Assembly: GCA_012840485.1 (NCBI GenBank)
Contig: DULG01000027.1
Location: 1 to 32,332, forward strand
Reading direction: 5' to 3'
Length of the DNA: 32,332 bases
DNA from: Clostridia bacterium
Lineage (GTDB): Bacteria > Bacillota > Thermoanaerobacteria > Thermoanaerobacterales > Thermoanaerobacteraceae
How positions within the stretch are numbered: position 1 is the stretch's first letter; each line of letters starts with the position of its first letter. Made by a program: the position numbers and the translations under genes. The notes beneath the pieces are model-generated. The model was given only the letters and a program-made list of their open reading frames with translations. It was not told where the DNA came from and searched no databases. Shown in pieces: positions 14,874 through 22,634 of this stretch.

Positions 14874-15629
14874 TCATATAAGTTCACTTTTATTTATCAT
14901 TTTTACAGTGAGTATGGATAATATTATGCAGTATAGTACAACTGATAAAACTGTGGTAAATATATCATCTGTGTTAAACGAATTTGCGGTTAATATTAAA
15001 TTATATGGAATAAATTTAGATATGCTATCAACATTCATCAATATTGCCGAGACTACGTGGACTACTAATACTGATATTGCAGCTATTATACCTCTTTTTA
15101 AAATGCTACTGAAAAATATAAGTAATGTTACTATAAAAACGAAATAAAGTGACATAAGCAATGAAGATATTAATATTTTATCAAATGTTATGACATTTTT
15201 ATTAAAAAGTGTTGTTGCATAATAGTAATTAATAGCAAATCCGCTTATTACAAAAATTGACAAAATTGCCGAATGATGAAGGATTTTTGAAATAACGACG
15301 GCAGAAAGATTACATCCTTTAGAATATGGAAAAATTAATTTTTGTGATGATATTTCATCACTTAGAGTACTCATGAGAGTGAGAGTTACGATTAATAACG
15401 ATATTTGACTTAAATCTTTTATGTAATTTTGCACAGCTGCTTTCCTGTCAATCTGTATAAGTGAACTCAAATCTCCGGGTATTTTGTTTTTAAGTATCTC
15501 CGGTAACAATTTAAGTATTACAGGGTCAACTATGGCAAATAAAATAACTCCGATTAAAATGATTAAATATTTGTATTGTCTTACTGATTCTATAATTTCT
15601 TTTTTCAGGTATGCTTTAAATGTTTTCAT
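14874..15629 (-). CDS. yxlG: ABC transporter permease (YxlG-like)
   Basis: The product has 251 residues with six hydrophobic segments in the ABC-2 arrangement: segment 1 at ~21-40 (LIILIGVILFAIVDPVIL), then segments near 75-90, 115-135, 155-175, 180-200 and 225-243. It partners the ATPase, whose coding end it overlaps by 14 bases, implying coupled translation. Position and size match YxlG of the Bacillus sigY operon. The substrate is unknown; relatives export peptides or give bacteriocin immunity. The symbol is assigned by operon parallel rather than close sequence recognition. Confidence 0.8.
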   Translation of the reverse strand: MKTFKAYLKKEIIESVRQYKYLIILIGVILFAIVDPVILKLLPEILKNKIPGDLSSLIQIDRKAAVQNYIKDLSQISLLIVTLTLMSTLSDEISSQKLIFPYSKGCNLSAVVISKILHHSAILSIFVISGFAINYYYATTLFNKNVITFDKILISSLLMSLYFVFIVTLLIFFSSILKRGIIAAISVLVVHVVSAILMNVDSISKFIPYNLILTANSFNTDDIFTTVLSVVLYCIILSILTVKMINKSELI

Positions 15630-16542
15630 TTTGTTTCACCATCCTTATAAATATATCCTCAAGATTATTTTCTCTTATTTGGAATGATATTACTGGTACT
15701 TTAAGTTTTGATATTTCATTAATAATATTCTTTTTTGCTCTCTCAATGTCATTGACATAAATACTCACTTTATCATTATTTATTTTAATATCATCGATCC
15801 ATTCTATGTTATTAAATTTTTCTTTGATATTTTGGGGAAATGTCTCAAAAGTAATATCGTATATTGGTTGAATATATTTTTGCTTTAACTCTCTAAGTTC
15901 TCCTGAAAAGATGATTATACCATTATCAAGTATACCTATATAATCACAAACTCTCTCAGCATCGCTCAAAATATGGGTGGATAAAAAAATAGTTTTCCCA
16001 TTTTTCTTCATATCTAAAATTAAATTAAGTATATCATGCCTACTTTCTGGGTCGAGAGCAGATGTAGGTTCATCTAAAAAGATTATTTCAGGGTTATTAA
16101 AAAGTGCTACTGCAAGTCCTAATTTCTGTTTCATCCCTCTTGAATATTCTTGGATTTTTTTCTTAGCATGGTCTTTTAGTTTTACTATTTCAAGAAGCTC
16201 TTCTACTTGCATTTTAACTTTTTGGTAAGGGATACCACTTATTTCCCCTATAAAATAAAGATATTCATATGCGGTCAAATAGCTATAAAAAGCGGGACTC
16301 TCCGGAAGATATCCTATATTATTCAATGTTTTTCTATTATTTCTTTTTAGTATTTTTCCATCAATATATATTTCACCATCATCATAATCGATAAGTCCTG
16401 TCAGAATGTTCATTGTCGTTGTTTTGCCGGCCCCATTTCGTCCTAACAATCCGTAAATTGTACCTTTTTCAACTTTAAAGCTTATCCCTTTCAAAACCTC
16501 GTGTATACCATATTTTTTTGTCAGATTAGTGACTTTTATCAT
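15616..16542 (-). CDS. yxlF: ABC transporter ATP-binding protein (YxlF/BcrA-like)
   Basis: The product has 308 residues. Walker A is GLLGRNGAGKTTTMN (residues ~31-45), the Q-loop region follows as GYLPESPAFYSYLTAYEYLY, the signature is YSRGMKQK, Walker B is IIFLDEPTSALDPES and the H-loop is STHILSD. A C-terminal regulatory stretch of ~80 residues is typical of BcrA/NatA-type drug or peptide exporters. It energises the permease encoded next. It starts 2 bases after the stop of the PLDc_N gene. Position corresponds to yxlF in the Bacillus sigY operon. Confidence 0.92.
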   Translation of the reverse strand: MIKVTNLTKKYGIHEVLKGISFKVEKGTIYGLLGRNGAGKTTTMNILTGLIDYDDGEIYIDGKILKRNNRKTLNNIGYLPESPAFYSYLTAYEYLYFIGEISGIPYQKVKMQVEELLEIVKLKDHAKKKIQEYSRGMKQKLGLAVALFNNPEIIFLDEPTSALDPESRHDILNLILDMKKNGKTIFLSTHILSDAERVCDYIGILDNGIIIFSGELRELKQKYIQPIYDITFETFPQNIKEKFNNIEWIDDIKINNDKVSIYVNDIERAKKNIINEISKLKVPVISFQIRENNLEDIFIRMVKQNENI

Positions 16543-16544
16543 TT

Positions 16545-16751
16545 TTACTCTCTCTCCCTACCTATAGTTAAAAATATCAAGCATCCAAGTATTTCTCCAA
16601 AAAGTATAATTAAAAGCCATAACCATTTAGGGAAATACTTAACTTTATCTTTCGAAAGCCTGTAAATTGAAAATATAACAAGTCCCAACTGAACTATAAT
16701 TAAAGGAAGAATTAGCGTTATGAATTCAGAAGTACTTAACTTATCAACCAT
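16545..16751 (-). CDS. PLDc_N-domain small membrane protein (YxlE/YxlD-like)
   Basis: The product has 68 residues and two membrane helices (LILPLIIVQLGLVIFSIYRL and WLWLLIILFGEILGCLIFLT). The pattern PKWLWLLIILF-GxxLGxxxFLTIGRE is the PLDc_N domain that precedes cardiolipin synthases and also occurs alone. In Bacillus, small proteins of this class (YxlD/YxlE) lie between sigY and yxlF and help restrain SigY. A similar regulatory role is inferred here from position. Start: AGGAGG upstream of ATG 16751. Confidence 0.85.
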   Translation of the reverse strand: MVDKLSTSEFITLILPLIIVQLGLVIFSIYRLSKDKVKYFPKWLWLLIILFGEILGCLIFLTIGRERE

Positions 16752-16772
16752 AATTCAATCCTCCTAAGATTC

Positions 16773-17102
16773 TTATAATTTTCTTGAACATTCCGGACAA
16801 TATCTCCAATCTTCTTTTATTTCTATACCACAAGTTGGACATGTTTTTTTTAAAGCATTACCACAATAAGGACAATATTTGTAATTATTTTTTACTGTTT
16901 TACCACAGTCTGGACATTTCAGATATCCATGCCTTGTTACAATAAGGTATATGATTAGGGAGGTGGGAAAATTTAGAAGACCAAGAAGTCCCCACGCCCA
17001 ATAATATTTTTCACCTCTTTTTCTTGCATCCATAAAAATCCAAGTGGCTTGAAGAAGTAGAAGAGGTGTTACAACTATTAAACTTAGTGTAATTTTTGAC
17101 AT
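16773..17102 (-). CDS. Membrane protein with double zinc ribbon
   Basis: The product has 109 residues. Two membrane helices (~5-23 and ~35-55) are followed by a cytoplasmic double zinc ribbon: C63-x2-C66 with C77-x2-C80, then C88-x2-C91 with C102-x2-C105. Each finger begins CPDCG, CPYCG, CPTCG or CPECS. The first helix region WIFMDARKRGEKYYWAWGLL resembles the PLDc_N/YxlE group fused to ribbons. It is probably an accessory regulator of the sigma factor, since it sits where Bacillus has another small yxl gene, but no direct evidence is visible. Ribosome site: AAGGAGATG before ATG 17102. Confidence 0.75.
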   Translation of the reverse strand: MSKITLSLIVVTPLLLLQATWIFMDARKRGEKYYWAWGLLGLLNFPTSLIIYLIVTRHGYLKCPDCGKTVKNNYKYCPYCGNALKKTCPTCGIEIKEDWRYCPECSRKL

Positions 17103-17106
17103 TTCA

Positions 17107-17526
17107 TCATCTCCTTGAAAGTTTTAATTTATAAAGCGGTATTAAAACCAATGGTAAATTAAAATAAAGAAAAATTTGTATATATACTAATAACTTAATG
17201 TCTAAATTTGCAACAAATAATATTGAAGATAGAGAAAATATTAGTGAAGTAGTTATAAATAGGAAGAGTTCAAGTTTGTTTTTGCGTTTGTTTTTTAGTT
17301 CATTTGCTTTTTCTATGAGTTCAGCAATATTTACTTGTAGGTCAGGTATATCAGGTATAGTATCCAAGCTATCCATGTAATTTAAAGATAATTCTAATTT
17401 TTTTCTAAAAGCACTGCAAACAGAACAATTTTCAATATGGGAATTTGGTTTTGTACTGTCATTGGTAAATTCGTTATAATACATATCAATTATTTTATTT
17501 TGGATTTGACTACATTCCCTTTTCAA
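17107..17526 (-). CDS. ZAS-type anti-sigma factor (YxlC-like position)
   Basis: The product has 139 residues. The N-terminal cytoplasmic part has H30-x3-C34-x2-C37 (HIENCSVC), the zinc-binding anti-sigma signature. A charged helix (LIEKANELKNKRKNK) and two membrane helices (~84-105 and ~108-130) follow. It overlaps the sigma gene by 4 bases (ATGA), the usual coupling of an ECF sigma and its antagonist. It likely holds the sigma factor at the membrane until an envelope signal arrives. It is shorter than RsiW-type proteins and has no extracytoplasmic sensor domain, as in YxlC, which fits an accessory two-helix sensor. Confidence 0.82.
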   Translation of the reverse strand: MKRECSQIQNKIIDMYYNEFTNDSTKPNSHIENCSVCSAFRKKLELSLNYMDSLDTIPDIPDLQVNIAELIEKANELKNKRKNKLELFLFITTSLIFSLSSILFVANLDIKLLVYIQIFLYFNLPLVLIPLYKLKLSRR

Positions 17527-18053
17527 AACACATTCCTTCTTTCCAATTCTGATATTATTTCCTTTATGGCATTATGTAATCGTGAGCGCACTGTTCCAAC
17601 AGGACAATCCATTATTTTTGCAATTTCTTGATATTTGTAGCCATAATAATGTTTCAAAATAAATACTGCCCGTTTTTCATAAGACAATTTCATTAAAATA
17701 TTCATTAGTTCGCTGTATTGGATATTTGTAATAACCGTTTTTTCTATATCTTCTTCTCTATTTGCAGTTATTTCTTCAACAAATTCGATGTTTTTGTATT
17801 TCCTTAAATGGTCTTTGTAATTGTTAGTTGCGATTTTTAAGAGCCATGTAGAAAATTTTACGTCAGGATTAAATTTGCTTATCTTCAAAATGGCTTTAAG
17901 TATTGTGTCATGTGCTATGTCTTGGGCAAGTGCTGGATTGCCTGTCATTTTAATACAATATCCCACTAATATATTATAGTTTTGTATCAGTAATTCATTT
18001 AGAGCTTGTTTATTGCCATTTTTAGCTTTCAGTATTAATTCTTTTTCTTCCAT
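17523..18053 (-). CDS. sigY: ECF sigma factor, SigY-like
   Basis: The product has 176 residues. Region 2 is present as YNILVGYCIKMTGNPALAQD, then IAHDTILKAILKISKF and FSTWLLKIATNNYKDHLRKY. Region 4 is SYEKRAVFILKHYYGYKYQE followed by the HTH IAKIMDCPVGTVRSRLHNAI. A longer frame opens at ATG 18104, but that ATG lies in the predicted -35 box of the gene's own promoter and has no ribosome site. The ATG at 18053 has GGGTGG/AGGTG upstream. It is the first gene of sigma / anti-sigma / zinc ribbon / PLDc_N / ABC ATPase / permease, the same plan as Bacillus sigY-yxlCDEFG. The symbol is assigned from operon structure and promoter type; the exact ECF subgroup needs a tree. Confidence 0.85.
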   Translation of the reverse strand: MEEKELILKAKNGNKQALNELLIQNYNILVGYCIKMTGNPALAQDIAHDTILKAILKISKFNPDVKFSTWLLKIATNNYKDHLRKYKNIEFVEEITANREEDIEKTVITNIQYSELMNILMKLSYEKRAVFILKHYYGYKYQEIAKIMDCPVGTVRSRLHNAIKEIISELERRNVF

Positions 18054-18078
18054 CACCTGCCCACCCTTCTGCAAATTT

Positions 18079-18103
18079 AACGTATCAAAAAGTAGAAAGT
18101 TCA
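18079..18103 (-). promoter_or_regulatory. Predicted autoregulatory ECF promoter (TGAAC-N16-CGTT)
   Basis: On the minus strand TGAAC (18103-18099), 16 bases, then CGTT (18082-18079), about 25 bases before the sigma start. Bacillus SigY recognises TGAAC-N16-CGTC, so this is a near-exact match and suggests autoregulation of the operon. Confidence 0.65.
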
Positions 18104-18202
18104 TGACTTTATTTTATCAAAAATTGGATGTGTAATTTATGAAAATTTAATAAATCAAGCGTAATGAATAAGCTATTTTAAAAAATTGCCAATTGTACCT
18201 AC

Positions 18203-18230
18203 TTGCATAAAAATAGATATAGTGTATAAT
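18203..18230 (+). promoter_or_regulatory. Sigma-A-type promoter upstream of the SanA-like gene
   Basis: TTGCAT (18203-18208), 16 bases, then TATAAT (18225-18230). It lies about 95 bases before the ATG at 18324, in the divergent gap with the sigY-like operon. Confidence 0.55.
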
Positions 18231-18323
18231 CGTGTTGAATGATAAAAATTGAACTATTTTAATGGTTGTACAGAGAGGAGATTAATTAAATTTTGTAAAC
18301 ATAAAAATTTGGAGGAAATTTTG

Positions 18324-18897
18324 ATGAAACTGATTTTAAAAATTCTTGGCATTTTAATAGCATTTTTCATGATTATAGTTGTAATATTGGAGGGAGAGAT
18401 AATCTTTTTTGCCTCTAATGAAAAGCCAAAAAAATCTGATGTAATTATAGTGTTGGGTTGCAGTATATGGCGATACTCCAAGTCCTTTTTTTAGAGAAAG
18501 GCTTGAGGAAGCTTTAACACTCTATAATAAAGAATATGGTAAATATATAATAGTCTCTGGAGGAAAAGGACCGGGAGAAAATATTTCTGAAGCGGAGGCA
18601 GGGAAAGAATACCTTGTAAAAAAGGGTGTACCACGTGAGCTTATTTTAACTGATGATAAATCTTTTTCTACTTATGAAAATTTGCTGTTTTCCAAGGAAA
18701 TTATGGAGGAGAACTCTTTAAAAACGGCAATAATTATATCGAATAAATTTCATTTAAAAAGGGCAAGTGTGATAGCAAAAAGAGTCGGAATAGAAGCAAG
18801 TTTCTCAGGAGTATTTGTAAAAAGGTATATGGGTGATGAAATTTACGGCTTTTTACGCGAAGTACCTGCACTTTTATATTTATATTTAAAAGGATGA
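18324..18897 (+). pseudogene. SanA/YdcF-like DUF218 membrane protein, frameshifted
   Basis: ATG 18324 follows GGAGG. The first part has a membrane helix (LILKILGILIAFFMIIVVIL) and then KPKKSDVIIVLGCSI, the start of a DUF218 domain. The frame then runs into TAG at 18492. Inserting two bases in the ATAT at about 18462-18466 restores CSIYGDTPSPFFRERLEEAL and the rest: YIIVSGGKGPGENISEAEAG, FSTYENLLFSKEIM and NKFHLKRASVIAKRVGI, ending at TGA 18895. DUF218 proteins are membrane-anchored and implicated in envelope integrity or vancomycin tolerance. A TA-dinucleotide slip or a sequencing error explains the break. The remainder is well conserved, so the event is recent or artificial. Confidence 0.85.
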
Positions 18898-18903
18898 GGA
18901 GAG

Positions 18904-19191
18904 ATGGTTGTATCCTATTGTAAAATATATTTGCGTGCAAATTGGGTTCAGTCACTAAAAGAAAAGAGAATGATTATAAGAAGCCTTATAGGAAAAGTAA
19001 AAAATCACTACAATATTTCAATATGTGAAGTAGAAAACCAAAATCTTCATAAATCTATTGTAATGGGTTTCTCTATTTGCGGAAATGATGCTGTTTTGAT
19101 AAATAAGATAGTTCAAGAGGTTGTAGATTATATTGAAGAAAGTACAGATGCCTATATAGAAAATATAGAGATGGATACGATAAATGTGTAA
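18904..19191 (+). CDS. DUF503 family protein (YlxP-like)
   Basis: The product has 95 residues, the standard DUF503 size. It contains YCKIYLRANWVQSLKEKRMI followed by IRSLIGKVKNHYNISICEVE, the family signature (SLKEKR...RSL...NISV-E). Members are small cytoplasmic ferredoxin-like-fold proteins; Bacillus YlxP lies in the nusA-infB operon and a ribosome-related role is suspected but unproved. Here it follows the SanA-like gene by 6 bases with GGAGAG as ribosome site and shares its transcript. It ends at a terminator. Confidence 0.85.
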   Translation: MVVSYCKIYLRANWVQSLKEKRMIIRSLIGKVKNHYNISICEVENQNLHKSIVMGFSICGNDAVLINKIVQEVVDYIEESTDAYIENIEMDTINV

Positions 19192-19198
19192 TAAAAAG

Positions 19199-19219
19199 GC
19201 GGCTGAAAAAGTCAGCCGC
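19199..19219. terminator. Terminator hairpin between convergent genes
   Basis: GCGGCTGA (19199-19206), AAAAG, TCAGCCGC (19212-19219), followed by TGTTTTATG. A perfect 8-bp GC-rich stem with a short T-tract, placed between the DUF503 gene and the XRE regulator. Confidence 0.75.
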
Positions 19220-19258
19220 ATGTTTTATGATTAATTATTAATCCTATTAATTTTGAAA

Positions 19259-19651
19259 TTATTTTTCTTCTTTAAAATATTTTTCTAAGTCAGAGGTATG
19301 AAGGCAAACTTTTATGTATCCTTCTATATCCCTTTTCTTTTCTTCAGATAATTTTTTAAAAGCTTTAAGGAGCAGTTTTTCTCTTTCATTCATTTCTTTT
19401 AGGTCTTTCTCTATAATGTATGCTTCTTCTTGTTCTTTTACTTCTCCAAACATTTCACCTGTTAAAAGCCAATCTATAGAAACATTAAGAGCATTTTTTA
19501 ATTTGATTAAAGCATTAGAGGATGGCATTGATTTGTTGTTTTCAAGGTCACTCAAATTTCCAACAGATAAACCTGTCAGTTTGCTTAAAGCAGTTATAGT
19601 TAAATTGTTTTTCTTGCGGGCATATTTTATGCGTTCACCAATTGTTTGCAT
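19259..19651 (-). CDS. XRE-family transcriptional regulator
   Basis: The product has 130 residues. The N-terminal HTH_3 domain is IGERIKYARKKNNLTITALS, then KLTGLSVGNLSDLENNKSMP and LKNALNVSIDWLLTG. A charged helical C-terminus (~65-130) probably mediates dimerisation. It is a phage-repressor/SinR-like regulator. It reads away from a small HTH gene at 19816, and a 13-bp inverted repeat in the gap begins about 18 bases upstream of its start codon. Ribosome site: GGAGGAG before ATG 19651. Autorepression is the simplest inference. It could be a remnant of a prophage switch, but no phage genes follow. Confidence 0.88.
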   Translation of the reverse strand: MQTIGERIKYARKKNNLTITALSKLTGLSVGNLSDLENNKSMPSSNALIKLKNALNVSIDWLLTGEMFGEVKEQEEAYIIEKDLKEMNEREKLLLKAFKKLSEEKKRDIEGYIKVCLHTSDLEKYFKEEK

Positions 19652-19669
19652 AAGACTCCTCCTTTGTTT

Positions 19670-19712
19670 ATCTGAATTACGATATTAGTATTGACAATTT
19701 CGTAATTCAGAT
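19670..19712. promoter_or_regulatory. Operator: 13-bp perfect inverted repeat
   Basis: ATCTGAATTACGA (19670-19682) and TCGTAATTCAGAT (19700-19712), 17 bases apart. On the minus strand a TTGTCA -35-like box lies between the arms, so a protein bound there would block the XRE promoter. Probable binding site of the XRE regulator. Confidence 0.65.
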
Positions 19713-19815
19713 ATATATTTAAAGTAGTTAATTCTTAATCATAAATTAATTTTAGCACAAATATTTTATTATTCCTACTGAATAAATATACTTTTGAAAC
19801 AAAGGGGGTGGAGCA

Positions 19816-20001
19816 GTGAAAAAGAGGAAGCTTACTGATTTTGGTAAGCTTGTGAATGATAAATTAGCTGAAATAAATATGACGCAAAAGGAATTGGCTC
19901 AATTGATTGGCACAAGTGAACCATATTTAAGCATGATTTTACATGGGGAAAGGTCAGGGAAAAAGTACAAAGATAAAATAAAAGAAATATTGAATCTTTG
20001 A
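19816..20001 (+). CDS. Small Cro/CI-type HTH protein
   Basis: The product has 61 residues, nearly all one HTH fold: TDFGKLVNDKLAEINMTQKE, then LAQLIGTSEPYLSMILHGER. The start codon is GTG at 19816 behind GGGGGTGGAG. It is the size of phage Cro-like proteins or helper regulators. It faces away from the XRE gene at 19651, forming a switch-like divergent pair. No phage genes follow downstream; the next gene is the DUF6514-like one. A regulator of its own region is likely, with target unknown. Bases 20002-20252 after it are very AT-rich and hold no feature I can support. Confidence 0.75.
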   Translation: MKKRKLTDFGKLVNDKLAEINMTQKELAQLIGTSEPYLSMILHGERSGKKYKDKIKEILNL

Positions 20002-20252
20002 AAAATTTTTTTCGACATTTATGATGATAATATTGGATACAGATAAAATAATTTACAATTTTCGATATTACAAAAAGCAACACTCAACTTTACAGAAAAT
20101 TGTTAATGGAATATTAAAGTAAAAAAAGTGTTTTTTCTGTCGATAAAAAATTTTCAAAAAAATAAAGGATTTTTTAGAAAAAAATAGAATATAATAATAT
20201 GTATTGTAAGTTAAGAATTAATCTTAAAAAATAAATGGGAGGGAATAGGAAA

Positions 20253-20615
20253 ATGTATTACAAGAAAGTAAACGGGTACATCTCGACAAGGGAAGGGGAA
20301 GGAAAGGGCATTTATACACGCTATTCAGTTATTATGTCTGAAGTAAGTGTTTTTAATGGAAAAGAGGAAGTGAAATTGCCGTCGTACGGTATCGAAATCC
20401 TACAGGAGGTTTTTGAGGGGGAACAAAAAGTAGAAGTTTTAGAAGAAAAAGTGACAAATATAAGCCCTTATTTTGAAAAAGTGGACATGCTTGCTCAATT
20501 TTTCAAAGATATGGAAGTATCTCCTCTGCACTTGTGTGAAATAATAGATGATATGTGGGAAGACTACATAGGAGATTACGATGTACAGGCTAAACTACAT
20601 AAAGTTGCTATTTAA
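20253..20615 (+). CDS. Conserved hypothetical protein, DUF6514-like
   Basis: The product has 120 residues from ATG 20253, chosen because GGGAGGG stands 9 bases before it; an earlier ATG at 20235 would put that site inside the gene. The N-terminal half is beta-rich (YYKKVNGYISTREGEGKGIY, then YSVIMSEVSVFNG and LPSYGIEIL). The C-terminal half is helical and acidic (VDMLAQFFKDMEVSPLHLCE, then IIDDMWEDYI). From memory it fits the DUF6514 group of clostridial proteins of unknown function. There is no signal peptide or catalytic motif. It is a single-gene transcript ended by a strong terminator. Confidence 0.65.
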   Translation: MYYKKVNGYISTREGEGKGIYTRYSVIMSEVSVFNGKEEVKLPSYGIEILQEVFEGEQKVEVLEEKVTNISPYFEKVDMLAQFFKDMEVSPLHLCEIIDDMWEDYIGDYDVQAKLHKVAI

Positions 20616-20640
20616 GAAGGTGTTATACCTTCTTTTATTT
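20615..20640 (+). terminator. Rho-independent terminator
   Basis: AGAAGGT (20615-20621), GTTAT, ACCTTCT (20627-20633), then TTATTTTTTT. It overlaps the stop codon of the DUF6514-like gene and isolates it from acpS. Confidence 0.85.
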
Positions 20641-20652
20641 TTTTGAAGGATT

Positions 20653-20682
20653 TTGCTAAATAATATAGAAATAATATATTAT
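20653..20682 (+). promoter_or_regulatory. Possible sigma-A promoter for acpS
   Basis: TTGCTA (20653-20658), 18 bases, then TATTAT (20677-20682), 27 bases before the acpS start and just after a terminator. The -35 match is modest and the whole region is AT-rich. Confidence 0.4.
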
Positions 20683-20708
20683 AGTCTCAAAATTGGAGGA
20701 TTTTTAAG

Positions 20709-21125
20709 ATGGAATTATTTGTAGGAACAGATATAATAGAAGTGGAGAGGATAAAAACGGCTTGTGAGAAGAATAGCAAATTTTTAGAGAAGGTTTTTAC
20801 GACAAAAGAAGTAGAATATTTTAATAGCAAAAAATCCAAATGGCCTCACATAGCAGGTTTTTTTTCAGCGAAGGAAAGTGTAGCAAAACTTTTGGGGACA
20901 GGTGTGAGAGAATTTAAGTGGCAAGATGTTGAGATACTTCACAACAAACTAGGGGCACCTGTTGTAGTTTTAAAAGGAGAGGCTCAAAATATTGCACTTA
21001 AAAAGGGAATTAAAAAGATAAAATTATCTATTTCTCACACCAGGTTTTATGCTATGAGTTTTGCTGTTGCCATTGGAGGTGAAAAAAGTGATAGTATTGA
21101 CGTCTCAACAAATGAGGGAAGTTGA
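20709..21125 (+). CDS. acpS: Holo-[acyl-carrier-protein] synthase
   Basis: The product has 138 residues. It transfers 4'-phosphopantetheine from CoA to acyl carrier protein. Family motifs are present: GTDIIEVERI with metal-binding D8, FFSAKESVAKLLGTG with E56, and the C-terminal KLSISHTRFYAMSFAVA. Ribosome site: GGAGG 9 bases upstream. The last ~12 codons overlap the start of nnr (38 bases), giving a slightly longer tail than usual. It heads the acpS - nnr - lipoprotein - alr - mazEF run, the same order as ydcB to ndoA in Bacillus except that nnr is inserted. That synteny supports the call. Confidence 0.95.
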   Translation: MELFVGTDIIEVERIKTACEKNSKFLEKVFTTKEVEYFNSKKSKWPHIAGFFSAKESVAKLLGTGVREFKWQDVEILHNKLGAPVVVLKGEAQNIALKKGIKKIKLSISHTRFYAMSFAVAIGGEKSDSIDVSTNEGS

Positions 21126-22620
21126 AAAATTAGCTATAGAAAAACTAGGAGTTCCTTCTATATGTCTTATGGAGAATGCAGGAAGGGAAACAGCTTTAGA
21201 AGTGAAAAAAATTTTAGAGGATAATACTCTTAATTCTGTCGTAATTATAGCAGGAAAAGGGAATAATGGCGGAGATGGGTATGTGGTAGCGAGAAATCTT
21301 TACAATTGGGGAGTCGATGTAAAGGTATTTTTAATAGCTAGTTTCGGAGCAATTTCAGGAGATGCAAAAGCTAATTTGGAAATAATACAAAATATGGGGA
21401 TTTATGTTGCGGAAATTACACAAAGAGAGCATTTAAAGTTTTTAGAAAAGACTATCAAAGATTGTGATGTGATTGTCGATGCTATTTATGGGACAGGTCT
21501 TAAAGGAGAAGTGACAGGCCTTGCAAAAGAAGTTATAGAAATGATAAATCAGTCAGATAAAATTGTGGTTTCAATAGATATTCCATCAGGTCTAAATGCT
21601 GATACAGGCAAAGCAGAGGGGTGTGCTGTTAAAGCTACTAAGACAGTTACTATGCAGTTTTTAAAGCCTGGATTGTTAGTGTATCCGGGGGTTGATTATG
21701 CTGGAGAAGTCCGAGTTGCTGAGATAGGAATTCCTTATCGTTTAGCATTAGAGGTAGGATACAATTACAATTATGTAGTTTTAGAAGAAGTAAGATTGCC
21801 TAAGAGATATGAAAATACTCATAAAGGGGATTATGGAAAAGTTTTGATTGTAGCGGGTTCTAAAAATATGACAGGTGCAGCGTATATGGCAGCTAAAAGT
21901 GCAATTAAGACAGGCTGCGGATTGGTAAAACTGGCTGTTCCTAAAAGTGTACAGCCAGTACTTCAGAGTGGATTGTATGAAGTCATAACTTATGGTTTAG
22001 AAGAACAAGAGGGGATTTTGTCTTATAATGCCCTCAGTAAAATATTAGAACTTACAGAGGAAAGCGATATAGTTGCAATTGGTCCTGGTCTAACCCATGA
22101 AGGAGATATTTCTCAATTGGTATATGATATTGTAAAAAATACCGATAAATCCATGGTTTTAGACGCAGATGCTTTAAATACTTTGGTGGGAAGATTGGAA
22201 GTTATAAAGGGGAAAAATGTCATTTTAACTCCCCATTATGGTGAAATGTCAAGGCTTACAGGTCTAAAAATTAATGAAATCAAGAATAATCTTTTTGAAG
22301 TGGTAAAAACTTTTACTGAAAGATATAAAGTTACTCTTGTACTTAAAGGTGCCAAAACTGTAATAGCTACAGAACATGGCAGCATATATATAAATAGCAC
22401 AGGCAATTCTGGTATGGCAACTGCTGGAAGTGGAGATGTTCTAACGGGAATGATTGCATCTTTTTTGGCTCAGGGGTTTAGTAAGGAGAAAGCGGCAATT
22501 TATGGTGTATTTTATCATGGAAAAGCAGGAGACATTGCTAAAGAATACCTAGGAGAATATGGGATGACAGCGATGAATATTCTTGAAAGTATTCCAGAGG
22601 CTCTTAAATGTGGTTCGTAA
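21088..22620 (+). CDS. nnr: Bifunctional NAD(P)H-hydrate repair enzyme (epimerase + dehydratase)
   Basis: The product has 510 residues from GTG 21088, preceded by GGAGGTG; an upstream in-frame TTG at 21061 would bury that site. Residues ~1-210 are the YjeF_N epimerase domain (SICLMENAGRETA; VVIIAGKGNNGGDGYVVARN; VVSIDIPSGLNADTG). Residues ~225-505 are the ADP-dependent NAD(P)HX dehydratase, a ribokinase-like fold (GDYGKVLIVAGS; AIGPGL; VLDADALNTL; NSGMATAGSGDVLTGMIAS). It repairs hydrated NADH and NADPH, which form faster at high temperature. It overlaps acpS by 38 bases and is followed 14 bases later by the lipoprotein gene, so it is in one operon. Confidence 0.95.
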   Translation: MIVLTSQQMREVEKLAIEKLGVPSICLMENAGRETALEVKKILEDNTLNSVVIIAGKGNNGGDGYVVARNLYNWGVDVKVFLIASFGAISGDAKANLEIIQNMGIYVAEITQREHLKFLEKTIKDCDVIVDAIYGTGLKGEVTGLAKEVIEMINQSDKIVVSIDIPSGLNADTGKAEGCAVKATKTVTMQFLKPGLLVYPGVDYAGEVRVAEIGIPYRLALEVGYNYNYVVLEEVRLPKRYENTHKGDYGKVLIVAGSKNMTGAAYMAAKSAIKTGCGLVKLAVPKSVQPVLQSGLYEVITYGLEEQEGILSYNALSKILELTEESDIVAIGPGLTHEGDISQLVYDIVKNTDKSMVLDADALNTLVGRLEVIKGKNVILTPHYGEMSRLTGLKINEIKNNLFEVVKTFTERYKVTLVLKGAKTVIATEHGSIYINSTGNSGMATAGSGDVLTGMIASFLAQGFSKEKAAIYGVFYHGKAGDIAKEYLGEYGMTAMNILESIPEALKCGS

Positions 22621-22634
22621 GAGGGTGAGAGCTG

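Noticed and set aside
18054-18104. ATG at 18104 as the start of the sigma factor
   Set aside because: It lies in the predicted -35 box and has no ribosome site; ATG 18053 has one.
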